Part shown: positions 1-8,649 of the stretch, piece after piece | Numbering within the stretch: the stretch's first letter is position 1 | Layout: the number at the start of each line of letters is the position of its first letter | Assembly: GCA_003599535.1 (NCBI GenBank) | Contig: QZKQ01000016.1 | Span: forward strand, 1-50,305 | Source of the DNA: Candidatus Zixiibacteriota bacterium | GTDB taxonomy: Bacteria > Electryoneota > B3-LCP | Length of the DNA: 50,305 nucleotides | Reading direction: 5' to 3' | Notes under the pieces: generated by a model | The model's database searches: none | What the model was told of the DNA's origin: nothing | The model's input: only the letters and a program-made list of their open reading frames with translations | Translations under genes and position numbers: made by a program

Positions 1-21
1 CATACCCCATACCCCATACCC
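1..21 (-). repeat. Heptanucleotide tandem tract, (GGGTATG)3 on the minus strand
   Basis: Three perfect copies of CATACCC on the plus strand, directly after the TAG stop of the minus-strand beta-helix gene. The same heptamer family (GRGTATR) follows the sorting-domain remnant near 26.2 kb. The window edge hides whether a terminator follows. Confidence 0.8.
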
Positions 22-1632
22 CTATTTCAGCAGAATGAGCTTCTGCGTCTGGGTAACGTTTCCAGCACACAGCCGGGCGAAGTACGTCCCGCTGGGCAGC
101 CCGGAGGCGTCAAAGGTCACCTGGTGCGATCCGGCTTCCCGCCAGCCGTCCATCAGATTCGCCACCTCGCGCCCGGCAGCATCATAGACCCGGAGATTGA
201 CATGGCCGGGAGCCGATAGCTGATAGCCGATAGCCGTCACTGGATTGAACGGATTGGGCGTGGCCGCCATGGCCGGCTTTTCGGCCGCCGCCAGGGCGGT
301 GGTCTCCAGCGCCGGTGACGCCGCCTCATCCGAGCAGAACCAGTCTTCCAGGCTGTACGACCCGTCCCCGGCGCTCTGCTTGGTGAAGGGGACCGCGGCG
401 GAATCCCACTTGGTGGTGGGATAGATGCCGACATGGGCCGTGTACATGTACTCGCCCGGCGGCGCCGACCCCGGTACGTTCTGGGTCCGCAGGCGGGTGA
501 TGGAGGCCGATCCCGGCAGGCTTAAGGAGAGCGGACCCAGCACCGGCCCGTAGGAGCCGCCCCCGGGCAACTGCACCATGACCCAGGAATGGCAGGTCAC
601 CACCGCCGCCTCGTGGTTGATCAGGGATGCGGTATAATTCAGAGTCCCGCCCCCGGGAGGCACCACCCACAGGCCGGTGGGAGTGATAGTGACTTCCACG
701 TTATGCTGAGTCTGGTCAAAGAACAGCGCCCCGATGTCGGCGCGGGTGCCGTCGGGGTCGTTGTACAGGACGGCCGGGTCGCCGGCGTCAATCAGGGGGG
801 ACTGGCTGGGGCCGGGAACGGGGAAACTGCCCCAGGAGGGATAATAACCGAAGGAGCCGCCCAGGAACATGGGATCGGTGGAGATTTCCCCTGTGCCCGG
901 ATACGGAGTGAACGGCTGGGGCGGCGATCCGCTCATGTAGTTGCCGCCGCTGTTGTTCCACACGTCGTTGTAACTGATCTGCACCGGAGTGCTCGGGTGG
1001 GGGAAAATCCCGTAGCGACCGTTACCCGCGATGACGTTGTTCTTAATGTACACCATGCCCCCGCCCGACCAGTCGTTGTAGCCGTCCCGGCTGTTATTCA
1101 CAATGGTGTTGTTGATCAGGTTGACCGTGCCCAGGTAGGGGGAAAAGCCATCGTAGAGGTTGTCTTCGATGATGTTGTGTTCGATGTTAGCCGTGCCTCC
1201 GAAGTCGTTCCACACCTGGATGCCGTGGCCGCAGTTGTGCACCCAGCAGTCGCGCACGTATTTGGTGCCGGACGAGGCATTGGGGTTCAGGTGGATGCCG
1301 ATGCACCCCGGGGCGCTGCCGCTCTGCTGGCTGTTGCGCACCTCGAAGCCTTCGATGGTGTAGTTCAGCACGCCGTAGGGCGCGGTGATGACATTCATCA
1401 GGCCGCCGCCGTCGACCGTGGTGTTGTGCCAGCCCGATCCGCGCAGGGTGACCCCTTCGCGCATGGTCAGGTTTTCCACGTAGACGCCGGGGGACACCTG
1501 CACGGTGTCGCCGGGATTGGCGGCGTTGAGGCCCGCCTGGATGGTGGGATACTGCCCCGGCACGAGGATGACCGTGGCGCACGCCGGGGTTATGAGCGCC
1601 GCCAGGAGCAGGAAAAGAGTACCGTACCGCAT
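22..1632 (-). CDS. Secreted parallel beta-helix protein with T9SS C-terminal sorting domain
   Basis: A 536-residue surface or secreted protein. Residues 1-19 form a signal peptide (MRYGTLFLLLAALITPACA). Next comes a right-handed parallel beta-helix region rich in N and G (QYPTIQAGLNAANPGDTVQV, repeated NNTIVNNS/NNVIAGN rungs), as in pectate-lyase-like or NosD folds. A beta-sandwich linker follows (about 310-420). The last ~75 residues are a type-A T9SS sorting domain (PNPFNPVT ... VNLRVYDAAGREV ... GLPSGTYFARL ... KLILLK). The start has GGAGG five bases upstream and a consensus promoter at 1736-1764. Ligand or enzyme activity cannot be told; no catalytic set is evident. It is built like the 36466-38742 protein, with the same DPDGTRADIGALFFDQ-type linker. 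A heptamer tract lies inside the sorting-domain code. Confidence 0.85.
   Translation of the reverse strand: MRYGTLFLLLAALITPACATVILVPGQYPTIQAGLNAANPGDTVQVSPGVYVENLTMREGVTLRGSGWHNTTVDGGGLMNVITAPYGVLNYTIEGFEVRNSQQSGSAPGCIGIHLNPNASSGTKYVRDCWVHNCGHGIQVWNDFGGTANIEHNIIEDNLYDGFSPYLGTVNLINNTIVNNSRDGYNDWSGGGMVYIKNNVIAGNGRYGIFPHPSTPVQISYNDVWNNSGGNYMSGSPPQPFTPYPGTGEISTDPMFLGGSFGYYPSWGSFPVPGPSQSPLIDAGDPAVLYNDPDGTRADIGALFFDQTQHNVEVTITPTGLWVVPPGGGTLNYTASLINHEAAVVTCHSWVMVQLPGGGSYGPVLGPLSLSLPGSASITRLRTQNVPGSAPPGEYMYTAHVGIYPTTKWDSAAVPFTKQSAGDGSYSLEDWFCSDEAASPALETTALAAAEKPAMAATPNPFNPVTAIGYQLSAPGHVNLRVYDAAGREVANLMDGWREAGSHQVTFDASGLPSGTYFARLCAGNVTQTQKLILLK
211..238. repeat. In-frame heptanucleotide tract inside a T9SS sorting domain
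   Basis: Four units AGCCGAT, AGCTGAT, AGCCGAT, AGCCGTC lie in the coding sequence of the beta-helix cargo and encode the stretch AIGYQLSAPG between FNPVT and VNLRVYD. The 36466-38742 cargo carries a different heptamer tract at the equivalent site. Seven is not a multiple of three, so gain or loss of one unit would shift the frame of the last ~50 residues. Confidence 0.8.
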
Positions 1633-1735
1633 GACCGCCTCCGAAGTTGGGTGGGTCCGGCCGTGGGGGCCGGATGGTGTATTTCGGTGTGTGGTGTGGC
1701 GGGGTTATCCAGGCGGGCAGCGCGGGGAGTGCATT

Positions 1736-1764
1736 AATATACGGAAAAAGTGCGGGGATGTCAA
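1736..1764 (-). promoter_or_regulatory. Sigma70-like promoter for the beta-helix cargo gene
   Basis: On the minus strand TTGACA (1764-1759) and TATATT (1741-1736) are separated by exactly 17 bases. The implied leader to the ATG at 1632 is about 100 bases and ends in a GGAGG site. Confidence 0.75.
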
Positions 1765-1797
1765 GAGGAATTTTCGAGGGGCAGCTGTTTTGGTTTG

Positions 1798-1829
1798 TAA
1801 AGTTGCAAGGTTGGGAAAGTCGGAAAGTT
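1798..1829. repeat. Octanucleotide tandem tract after a cargo gene
   Basis: Four degenerate 8-nt units (TAAAGTTG, CAAGGTTG, GGAAAGTC, GGAAAGTT on the plus strand) begin at the stop codon of the FG-GAP cargo and run downstream of it. The position matches the tracts after other genes in the window. Confidence 0.65.
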
Positions 1830-3405
1830 ACTTCAACAGAATCATCTTCTTGGTCTGCCGGTAGGCCTCCACCTGGATCTCGGCCAGGTACATCCCCGAA
1901 GCGGCGGGCGAACCCTGCTCGTTTTTCCCATTCCAGGCGACGCTGCAACCGCCGGGCAGCATGAATTTATCCGCGATCAGGGTACGCACCCGGTTCCCCT
2001 GCAGGTCGTAGACCCGCAGGCTGACAGTGGAGGGCTTGCCGATCTGGAAGCGGAGGGTGGTGGATGCGTTAAAGGGGTTGGGGTAGTTCTGGGCCAGGTG
2101 GAACCAGCCGGGATGACGCTGCAACTCGGCCGGGGGGACGGCGGCGATCCCGTAGTCGATCCAGGTCTCCGGCCCGTCGTAGAGATGCACCTTCCAGGGG
2201 GAATAACCGTATAAGTCCTTCTCCCCGATGAGGATCTCATCGCGGCCGTCCCCGTCGATGTCGCCGGAGGCCACGTTGAAGCCGAATTCCTTGTAGGGAT
2301 TGCCCAGGATGAAGGCGTCGGGCTGGGCGTTGGGGGTGGCGCTGCCCAGGAAGATCTGCACCGCGTTGGCGGAGCCGTAATAGCCGGTGACGCTGACGAT
2401 GTCACCCCAGCCGTCCCCGTTGAAGTCCCCGCAGCCCATGCCATCATACGCCAAAGAAAAGCCCCCATACCATTTCTCCAGCACCATATCCGGGATATTG
2501 TCCATGTCCGGCCCACCGAAGAAGACCGCGTCCCGGTGGGCGTTGGAATCGGGGATGAACCAGGCCAGGGCCAGGTCGTTGTAGCCGTCCCCGTTGAAGT
2601 CCCGGCAGGGAGTGCCTTTCCAATACCAGGAGCTTCCTTCGAACACCACGTCAGGGATGGTGTCCATGGGACTGCCGCCGAAGTAGACGCAAGTGGGCGA
2701 GTACATGTCCAGATGCAGGATATCGGCGAAGCCGTCCCCGTTCACGTCGCCTAACCCGCGCACGATGTTCGGGTTACCCCACCAATGCACTGTCCAGTCG
2801 GGTATGGTATCTAATGCTTCCCCTCCATGAAAGACATGAATAGAGGTAATATCCTCATTCCATTTCAATTCACTGATAACCAAGTCCTGGCCGCCGTCTC
2901 CGTTGACATCCCCGCAGCTATCCACGTCCCACAGGTACATATTCTGCGGGATGGGGGCATGGTAAACCCAATCAGGGATGGTATCCAAGGCTTCACCCCC
3001 AAAGAAGACATCGACCTCTGCAGCGCGCGGGCCGGTATAGCCATACAACGCGACGGTGATGGAAAAGTCATCCACCCCATCCCCGTTAATGTCACCGATG
3101 TTTCTATCCACTATGTCAAATAATTCGTTGACTTCCGTCCCCTGCACGGTCCAATCCGGGACATTGGGGGGGAATTCGGGCCGGCCGAAGAACAGGTAAT
3201 TCTTGCCCCGGTCTTCATTCCATCCGAAATCACCGATGAGCATGTCTTCGCAGGAGTCGGCGTTGAAGTTGCCGCAGGTCATGCCCATACCGAAGAAGTT
3301 GTTGTAACCTGGGTGGTTGTAGGTGCGGATGAAGGTCATGGGGTTCTGGGCCCACGCTCCGGCGGTGATGGCCAAGGCCAGAAAGGTTGCAATCGCGATG
3401 CGCAT
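1828..3405 (-). CDS. Secreted FG-GAP (VCBS-type) beta-propeller protein with C-terminal sorting domain
   Basis: A 525-residue exported protein. The ATG at 3405 begins a clear signal peptide (MRIAIATFLALAITAGAWAQ) and has GGGAG upstream; an upstream in-frame start would bury that peptide. The body has about seven FG-GAP repeats with Ca-binding DxNxDGxxD loops (DINGDGVDDF, DVNGDGFADI, DFNGDGYNDL, DFNGDGWGDI, DIDGDGRDEI), each followed by VFFGG-like strands, so it should fold as an integrin-alpha-type propeller. The last ~75 residues (NYPNPFNASTTLRF ... VSLRVYDLQGNRV ... ASGMYLAEIQ ... KMILLK) are a FlgD-like/T9SS sorting domain. The role is probably extracellular adhesion or binding; no enzyme motif is visible. 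It has its own promoter at 3439-3467. Confidence 0.85.
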   Translation of the reverse strand: MRIAIATFLALAITAGAWAQNPMTFIRTYNHPGYNNFFGMGMTCGNFNADSCEDMLIGDFGWNEDRGKNYLFFGRPEFPPNVPDWTVQGTEVNELFDIVDRNIGDINGDGVDDFSITVALYGYTGPRAAEVDVFFGGEALDTIPDWVYHAPIPQNMYLWDVDSCGDVNGDGGQDLVISELKWNEDITSIHVFHGGEALDTIPDWTVHWWGNPNIVRGLGDVNGDGFADILHLDMYSPTCVYFGGSPMDTIPDVVFEGSSWYWKGTPCRDFNGDGYNDLALAWFIPDSNAHRDAVFFGGPDMDNIPDMVLEKWYGGFSLAYDGMGCGDFNGDGWGDIVSVTGYYGSANAVQIFLGSATPNAQPDAFILGNPYKEFGFNVASGDIDGDGRDEILIGEKDLYGYSPWKVHLYDGPETWIDYGIAAVPPAELQRHPGWFHLAQNYPNPFNASTTLRFQIGKPSTVSLRVYDLQGNRVRTLIADKFMLPGGCSVAWNGKNEQGSPAASGMYLAEIQVEAYRQTKKMILLK

Positions 3406-3438
3406 GGGGGCTCCCGGTGGGGAAAAGGTTTCGGAAAC

Positions 3439-3467
3439 AATGTAAGGCGAAAATATCCCAAAATCAA
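3439..3467 (-). promoter_or_regulatory. Sigma70-like promoter for the FG-GAP cargo gene
   Basis: Minus-strand TTGATT (3467-3462), 17-base spacer, TACATT (3444-3439), about 34 bases upstream of the chosen ATG. It lies just downstream of the terminator that closes the preceding protease operon. Confidence 0.6.
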
Positions 3468-3490
3468 GCGCAATGTATTGCGGAAGGAGC

Positions 3491-3521
3491 AAAAAAGGGG
3501 GCGGCCCCGATGAGCCGCCCC
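3491..3521 (-). terminator. Rho-independent terminator of the protease operon
   Basis: Minus-strand hairpin with an 8-bp stem (GGGGCGGC / GCCGCCCC), an 8-base loop, then a T run (CTTTTTT), 20 bases after the protease stop codon. Confidence 0.85.
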
Positions 3522-3541
3522 GGCATTTTCCTTTTCGCTTT

Positions 3542-5242
3542 TTACTTCTTGAAATCCAGCTCCTCCGACCCCGGCAAGTCCAGTGTGACCCACTCGGAAG
3601 CCTCCCCGTCGTCCCACACCGCCCGCACCTGGACTTCGTCCTCTTCCAGGTTGGAGAAGCGGTAGAAGCCCTCCTCGTCGGTGGTGACGGTCTGTTCGCC
3701 GTCCGGCCCCTGCAGACGGATTTCCACTCCCGGCACGCCCCGGCCGTTTTCGTCCAGCGCCCAGCCGGAGACGGAGGGGTAGTGGATGGCCTCTTCCACG
3801 TTGATGATGCCCCAGCCCCAGTCGCTGTCCGGGCGGAGGTTGCGGGAGGCGGTCTCGCGCACCGCCTCGTAGACCTGGCCGGGGCTCCAGTCGGGGTGCT
3901 CGGCCACGATCAGGGCCATGCAGCCGGCGGCCACCGGGCAGGAGAGCGAGGTGCCGTTCCAGAAGCCGTAGCGGTTCCAGGTGTCGGGTGAGACGCAGCA
4001 GGTACGCACTCCCTGGGCCAGCACGTCCGGCTTGAGGCGGCCGTCGGCGGTGGGTCCGCGCGAGGAAAACCGGGCCAGGTCTCCGTCCCAGCGCACCGCG
4101 CCGATGGCCAGCACCCCTTCGGCGTCGGCCGGGACGCCCAGGGTCATGGCTTCGGGGCCCTCGTTGCCGGCGCTGGTGCACAGCACCATGCCCAGGTCGT
4201 GGGCCAGGTTGGCGGCGCGGCTGGTGGGCGCGGTCAGGCCGTCGTAGTCGGCCAGGGTGTACCAGTCCTTGTAGGAGAGCGAGCTGGAGAGCACGTCGGC
4301 GCCCAGGGCTTCGGCCCATTCCACCGCCCGCACCCAGTAGTCCTCTTCCACCGGAGTCTCCCCGGCGTCATCTTCCGTCTTGCCCAGGATGAAGGCCGCT
4401 TCGTGCGCCAGCCCCACCAGGTTGCCGGGGGAATAACCGGCGATGACCGAGCCGCAGGCGGTGCCGTGGTGCGCCTGCCCTTCGGTGTCCTGGGCCGGAT
4501 CGAAGGAGGGGTCGTAATCGTCGTTGATGAAATCGTACTGGGCGATCACGTCCATGTGCTGGAAGGCTTCATGGTTCAACTGAAAGCCGCCGTCCAGCAC
4601 CACGATGCGCACGCCCTGGCCGTGGTTGCCTCGGAAGTGGGTCTCCAGGGCATTGACCATGCGCACCTGGTTCAGGGAAGGGCCATACCAGGAGCGATCC
4701 ATGCGCCAGTAGGGGTCGAGTACGTAGGGGTCGGGGATGGCGTCGGGGGCGGCCAGGCTTTCGCTCCAGCGCTGGTTCAGGCTCCGCCCCTCGAAGGTTT
4801 CCATGCTGTCCCGGCTGGGGCGGGCGTCGGGGACCAGGCTGCGCACCGGGCGCACGGCCTCGACGCAGGGCAGGCGGCGCAGGGCGGCCGCGGAGGCGGA
4901 ATCGGCGTCCACGCTCAGCGCGTTCAGCCAGCGGCTTTCCCCCCGCAGGCGCACGCCGGGCAGGGCCAGGACCTGTTCGCGGTAGCCGGGGTGGACCGGC
5001 CGGTCGAAATCACCGGCGGCGCCCAGCGAGCCGCGCGCGCGGCGGCGTTCCCGGGCGTGGTCGTCCACCGGCACGGCCGGAGCTTCTTCGCCCGCGGGGC
5101 CGCGGTCGCGCAGATAGACCCACCAGGCGGGGTTCTCCTGGGGGCGGGCGGAGGCCGCCCCCGGCGAGATTGCGAGAGCCGTGAGGAGCACGGCGAGTAT
5201 CAGGGAGGAGCGGGCTATGATGAGTTCCAGGGAAAGCCTCAT
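3542..5242 (-). CDS. Secreted subtilisin-family (S8) serine protease
   Basis: A 566-residue exported endopeptidase. An N-terminal signal/anchor segment (about residues 8-32) is followed by a pro-region to about 200 and an S8 catalytic domain. The triad is visible: Asp217 (VRIVVLDGGF), His259 (HHGTACGS) and Ser432 (NGTSLSCP), with the oxyanion Asn360 (TSAGNEGP). Residues ~490-566 form a carboxypeptidase-regulatory/Cna-B-like beta-sandwich (VSGWALDENGRGVPGVEIRL...DEEGFYRFSNL). Unlike other exported proteins here it lacks a T9SS sorting domain, so it is probably periplasmic or released by another route. Its ATG overlaps the stop of the upstream methyltransferase gene (ATGA) and has GGAGG four bases before it, implying coupled translation. 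A terminator follows. Confidence 0.92.
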   Translation of the reverse strand: MRLSLELIIARSSLILAVLLTALAISPGAASARPQENPAWWVYLRDRGPAGEEAPAVPVDDHARERRRARGSLGAAGDFDRPVHPGYREQVLALPGVRLRGESRWLNALSVDADSASAAALRRLPCVEAVRPVRSLVPDARPSRDSMETFEGRSLNQRWSESLAAPDAIPDPYVLDPYWRMDRSWYGPSLNQVRMVNALETHFRGNHGQGVRIVVLDGGFQLNHEAFQHMDVIAQYDFINDDYDPSFDPAQDTEGQAHHGTACGSVIAGYSPGNLVGLAHEAAFILGKTEDDAGETPVEEDYWVRAVEWAEALGADVLSSSLSYKDWYTLADYDGLTAPTSRAANLAHDLGMVLCTSAGNEGPEAMTLGVPADAEGVLAIGAVRWDGDLARFSSRGPTADGRLKPDVLAQGVRTCCVSPDTWNRYGFWNGTSLSCPVAAGCMALIVAEHPDWSPGQVYEAVRETASRNLRPDSDWGWGIINVEEAIHYPSVSGWALDENGRGVPGVEIRLQGPDGEQTVTTDEEGFYRFSNLEEDEVQVRAVWDDGEASEWVTLDLPGSEELDFKK

Positions 5243-6099
5243 GTGACCTCCGTCGCCAAGGGAATCCTCCCGGCAATAACGGCAAATTCACCGGCCTGGG
5301 GATCGTAGGGGGTTCCCGCAACGTCTGCATGGATTTCCTGAACCGAAAAGCCGCTTTCGGCAAATTCTCGCTCAAGCGCTTCGGGCGTGAAATATTGGAG
5401 CCAATTGTAAACCATTCTCATCCGCTCCGGTTCAACGATGGTATACTTGTCCAGCACCACCTTTTCGGGATCGTATTTGAACGTATTCAGGAAACCATAA
5501 TAAGGACTGGACGACCAAAAACCGTCGAATAGATTCGCTTCGTATTTCGCCTCTTCCTCCCGTTGTGCATACGCGGTCAGAGAATACACATCCAGCAGGA
5601 CGGAACCTCGGGGTTTCAGAAGCCGGTGGAAGCGGTTCAGCATTCCTCTTCTTTGAGTGGGGCTGAGGGCACAGAAGTCGCACATGATCATCAAGATCAA
5701 ATCGAACCGGTCGGCGGTGTCAAAGTCCAGATAATTCTGCTGCACGTAGTTGATATGCAGAGCCTCGCGGGCGGCGGCTTCCCTGGCGTATTCGATTGAT
5801 CGCGGCGAGAAATCGATGCCGGTCACCTGCGCCTGGAATTTCGCCAACTGTTGTGCATACAGTCCCGGACCGCAACCGAAATCGGCGATCCGGGTATCAG
5901 TGGCAAGCCGAAATCGCGAAGCTATCCAAGCCACGGAACGTTCGATAAACTTCGCATTGCGGGAAGAGACGTCCAGAGTTTCGTTCAGGTGAAAGGCGAG
6001 CATCCGGGCCGAGGTATGTTCGTCGGTCCATAATTCTCCGGCGGTATAAAAAGCGAACGGTTCGGGCCGTTCGTTGATCCGTTTCAATTCTGCAAACAT
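5239..6099 (-). CDS. Class I SAM-dependent methyltransferase
   Basis: A 286-residue cytoplasmic enzyme with the Rossmann methyltransferase motifs: motif I ADFGCGPGLY (about residues 72-81), motif II VTGIDFSP, then FDLILMIMCDFCAL and LKPRGSVLLDVYS. The substrate cannot be inferred; the N-terminal helical part (FAFYTAGELWTDEHTSARML) looks like that of small-molecule methyltransferases of the Methyltransf_25/31 type. The start has GGAG eight bases upstream. The stop overlaps the protease start by four bases, so the two are co-translated, although no functional link between a cytosolic methylase and a secreted protease is obvious. The 126-base gap upstream holds no gene I can support. Confidence 0.8.
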   Translation of the reverse strand: MFAELKRINERPEPFAFYTAGELWTDEHTSARMLAFHLNETLDVSSRNAKFIERSVAWIASRFRLATDTRIADFGCGPGLYAQQLAKFQAQVTGIDFSPRSIEYAREAAAREALHINYVQQNYLDFDTADRFDLILMIMCDFCALSPTQRRGMLNRFHRLLKPRGSVLLDVYSLTAYAQREEEAKYEANLFDGFWSSSPYYGFLNTFKYDPEKVVLDKYTIVEPERMRMVYNWLQYFTPEALEREFAESGFSVQEIHADVAGTPYDPQAGEFAVIAGRIPLATEVT

Positions 6100-6225
6100 T
6101 CTGCGGGCTCCAGAGGGTCAAGACGAACCACGCATCGTGATCCTCCAGAAACACCCGGTGCGGGTGCCCGTGCAGGATCACTCCGTTGCATCATCCCGTG
6201 GCTCACCGCCAACATTCTGCGGCAA

Positions 6226-7218
6226 TTACAGGTTGGCCATCCAGATCCCATTGTTCCGGGTGTAGGCCACCGCCGATCCGTCGGGGGTGACGGCCGGCTG
6301 GTACCCCGTATCGCTGATGATGGCGATGTCGCCGCCGAACAGCCCGGCGGAATAGATCCCGTCGATCAGGTCGCCGTAGAGGGCGACGTACAGCACGCGG
6401 TCGGCGCTGACGCTGGGGTCCATGGCGCTGGATAGCAGCTTGATGACCGGTCCCCCCACCGCCGATACCCGGCTGACGCGGGTATCCAGGACGTAGGTGT
6501 AGGGATTGTAGGATCCGTAGCTGAAGATCAGGGCGTCGCTGTCCTGGGTCCAGTCGAAGGTGACGCAGGTGTCGGCCACGGTGGAGGCCGCGGCTCCGGC
6601 GGGATCCATCACCTTCAGGCGGTAGGCCAGGGTGTCCGATACGGCCAGTTCGCGGAAGGCGACCCGCGATCCGTCGGGGCTGTAGCGCGGAGCCAGGCCG
6701 GTGAAGGTCAACCGAGTGACGCTGGTGTCGGCGAAGGTCAGCCGGAAGACGCCGGCCAGCCCGGCGGCCGCGTCATTCTCGGCGAACACCAGGCCCGACC
6801 CGTCGGGATCCCAGTCGGGGTCCTGTCCGGTGGCGTGCCAGCGCACCAGGCCCGAACCGTCGGCGTTCACGGTGAAGATCCCGGAAGTGTTCTCGATGGG
6901 TGCGCCGGCTCCGCCGAAGGCCAGCTTTTGTCCGTCCGGCGACCAGCGGTAATCGTAGAGGTGGGGGTGATCCTCGTCCGTCACCCGGGTCAGCGCCAGG
7001 GTGCCGCGATTCCAGACCCAGAGGCCCAGGTCGGCCCCGGTTCCGGCGAAAGCCAGCCGCTGCCCGTCGGGCGACCAACGCGGCCGGTTGCCGAAGTCCG
7101 CGATCTGCTCGGAAACGGGAATGCCGGGGTCGGTGGTCCCCCCGCCGCCGCCGCAGGAAGCCAGCAGGATCATGCCCGCCGCCACCACCGGCGGCAGCAG
7201 AATGCGCTTAATACCCAT
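6226..7218 (-). CDS. TolB/PD40-type beta-propeller lipoprotein
   Basis: A 330-residue lipoprotein. The ATG at 7218 gives a lipoprotein signal with lipobox L-A-S-C at residues 19-22, followed by a glycine linker (CGGGGGTT); an upstream in-frame start at 7371 would bury this. The body has PD40/WD40-like repeats (RWSPDGQRLAFAG, RWSPDGQKLAFGG, DWDPDGSGLVFAE, RYSPDGSRVAFRE, AVTPDGSAVAYTR), as in TolB propellers. It is predicted to sit on the periplasmic face of a membrane and bind partner proteins; no catalytic motif is seen. It overlaps the stop of the DUF4139 gene by 11 bases, so the two are one transcription unit. Confidence 0.82.
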   Translation of the reverse strand: MGIKRILLPPVVAAGMILLASCGGGGGTTDPGIPVSEQIADFGNRPRWSPDGQRLAFAGTGADLGLWVWNRGTLALTRVTDEDHPHLYDYRWSPDGQKLAFGGAGAPIENTSGIFTVNADGSGLVRWHATGQDPDWDPDGSGLVFAENDAAAGLAGVFRLTFADTSVTRLTFTGLAPRYSPDGSRVAFRELAVSDTLAYRLKVMDPAGAAASTVADTCVTFDWTQDSDALIFSYGSYNPYTYVLDTRVSRVSAVGGPVIKLLSSAMDPSVSADRVLYVALYGDLIDGIYSAGLFGGDIAIISDTGYQPAVTPDGSAVAYTRNNGIWMANL

Positions 7219-8566
7219 ATTCCACCACGTACCGCAGGGTGCCGATGGCGCCGGGAGCCAACTCCACGTCGAATTCGGCGCGGTTGTAATCTTCCTTGCG
7301 GGGCGAAATGGGCTGGCCGTCCCAGGAGGTTTCCACCAGGTCCCAGAAACCGTACAGCCGTTCCTGCACAATGATGCGGGCGGGTTCGGTGCGGGAGCTG
7401 GAAAATTCGATTTCCACCACGTCGCGGGTGCGGTTGCGGGAGAGGCGCTGGTGTTCTACCCGGCGGCGGTCCACCCGCAGGTCGTAGGCCTTGCCCACCA
7501 CCAGTTCCACCCGGTCGCCCGCCGACGAGGCATCCAGCTGATCTTCCCCCAGGAACTGCAGGCGGCCCTGGTCATCGGCCTGGTAGAGCAGCAGGTCGCC
7601 TTCGGGCAGGGCCATCCCCAGGCCGGCGCCGCGGTTGTTGTCGAAGGCCAGGCGCACCAGGACCTCCTCGGCCCCGGATGACCCGTCGAAGAAGAAGTGC
7701 CGGTCGGCCTGGACTTCCACCGGACCGATCAAGGGCAGGCTCTTGGTCTGCCCGGAAAAGACATCCACCCGTCCGGGCAGGGCGTAGTGCCGGTATTCGA
7801 ACAGCCGGTTTCCGGTCTCTTTGGGCGCCGCCTGGGGCGCGGTTACGGCCTCTTCGTCATAGAGCTGGCGGGAATCTGCGGTGCGGTGCACCTCTCCGGC
7901 GATCAAGTCCAGGTGCGCGGCGGCGAAATCCACCTCCAGGGAATTGCTCAGGGTAACGTTGCCTTCCAGGCGCAGCCGGTCATTTCCCAGCACCCGGGCG
8001 GTGTAGTCCGCCTGCCAGGTCAGGCCGTTGGACAGGTAGCTGATTTCCACCGGCAGTCCCTGGACGGCGCGGCCGGCCTTCACCCGCCAGGTCACCTGGG
8101 GGCGCAGCACCAGGCCTTCCGGCAGCGCCTCGAAGATGATGTCCTCGACTCCGCCCCGGTCCACCAGGGCCACCGCTCCGGGGCGGCCTTCCGGCTCCAG
8201 GTAAATGAAGTCATCGTCGAAATTGCGCAGGATGCCCCGGTACAGGCTGTCGTTCTTGGTGAACTGGAAAAGCTTGCCCAGATGCTTGTGCCAGATGCGC
8301 TCCTGGCTGGCCAGGTCGTTGTCGTAATTGGCTTCCAGGGTGGTGAAGGCGGAGGCGTCCTTCAGGGGGGTGATCCGCAGGGTGGGCTGGTAGATGCCGG
8401 GGGCGACGTCGCCGAAGACCAGGCGGTTTTCGCCCTTCTGCAGATCCACCGTGCGCACGTCGCGCACCAGCACCAGGTCGCGCTGGTAAACCGTCAGGGA
8501 CACCTCGGCCGGCGCCAGTCCGGCGCCCAGGGCGAGGACCAGGAGACAGGATAACATTGGTTTCAT
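7208..8566 (-). CDS. Exported DUF4139-like protein
   Basis: A 452-residue exported protein. The ATG at 8566 (AAGGA about 10 bases upstream) starts a signal peptide (MKPMLSCLLVLALGAGLAPA). The mature part begins VSLTVYQRDLVLVRDVRTV and contains GLTWQADYTARV in the middle and NRGAGLGMALPEGDLLLYQAD and RTRDVVEIEFSSSR further on, features I associate with the DUF4139/mucoidy-inhibitor-like beta-rich family. The biochemical function of the family is unknown. It lies between a membrane phosphodiesterase and a TolB-like lipoprotein, which suggests an envelope role. An in-frame upstream start at 8650 adds 28 polar residues before the signal peptide and is unlikely. Confidence 0.75.
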   Translation of the reverse strand: MKPMLSCLLVLALGAGLAPAEVSLTVYQRDLVLVRDVRTVDLQKGENRLVFGDVAPGIYQPTLRITPLKDASAFTTLEANYDNDLASQERIWHKHLGKLFQFTKNDSLYRGILRNFDDDFIYLEPEGRPGAVALVDRGGVEDIIFEALPEGLVLRPQVTWRVKAGRAVQGLPVEISYLSNGLTWQADYTARVLGNDRLRLEGNVTLSNSLEVDFAAAHLDLIAGEVHRTADSRQLYDEEAVTAPQAAPKETGNRLFEYRHYALPGRVDVFSGQTKSLPLIGPVEVQADRHFFFDGSSGAEEVLVRLAFDNNRGAGLGMALPEGDLLLYQADDQGRLQFLGEDQLDASSAGDRVELVVGKAYDLRVDRRRVEHQRLSRNRTRDVVEIEFSSSRTEPARIIVQERLYGFWDLVETSWDGQPISPRKEDYNRAEFDVELAPGAIGTLRYVVEYGY

Positions 8567-8649
8567 GGAAGGAAGGTCCTTTGAAGAGATATCAGGGGAA
8601 TCGGAAAGATTCGATGATTCCGCGGTTCGCTTTCGCCGGCGGTGAACCA

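Noticed and set aside
211-238. CRISPR-like array
   Set aside because: Units are only seven bases with no spacers, and no cas genes are present in the window.
6100-6225. Possible small protein upstream of the methyltransferase (ILHGHPHRVFLEDHDAWF)
   Set aside because: No start codon with a ribosome site, a stop directly upstream, and it runs into the methyltransferase start. A GTGATCC/GGATCAC hairpin explains part of the sequence.
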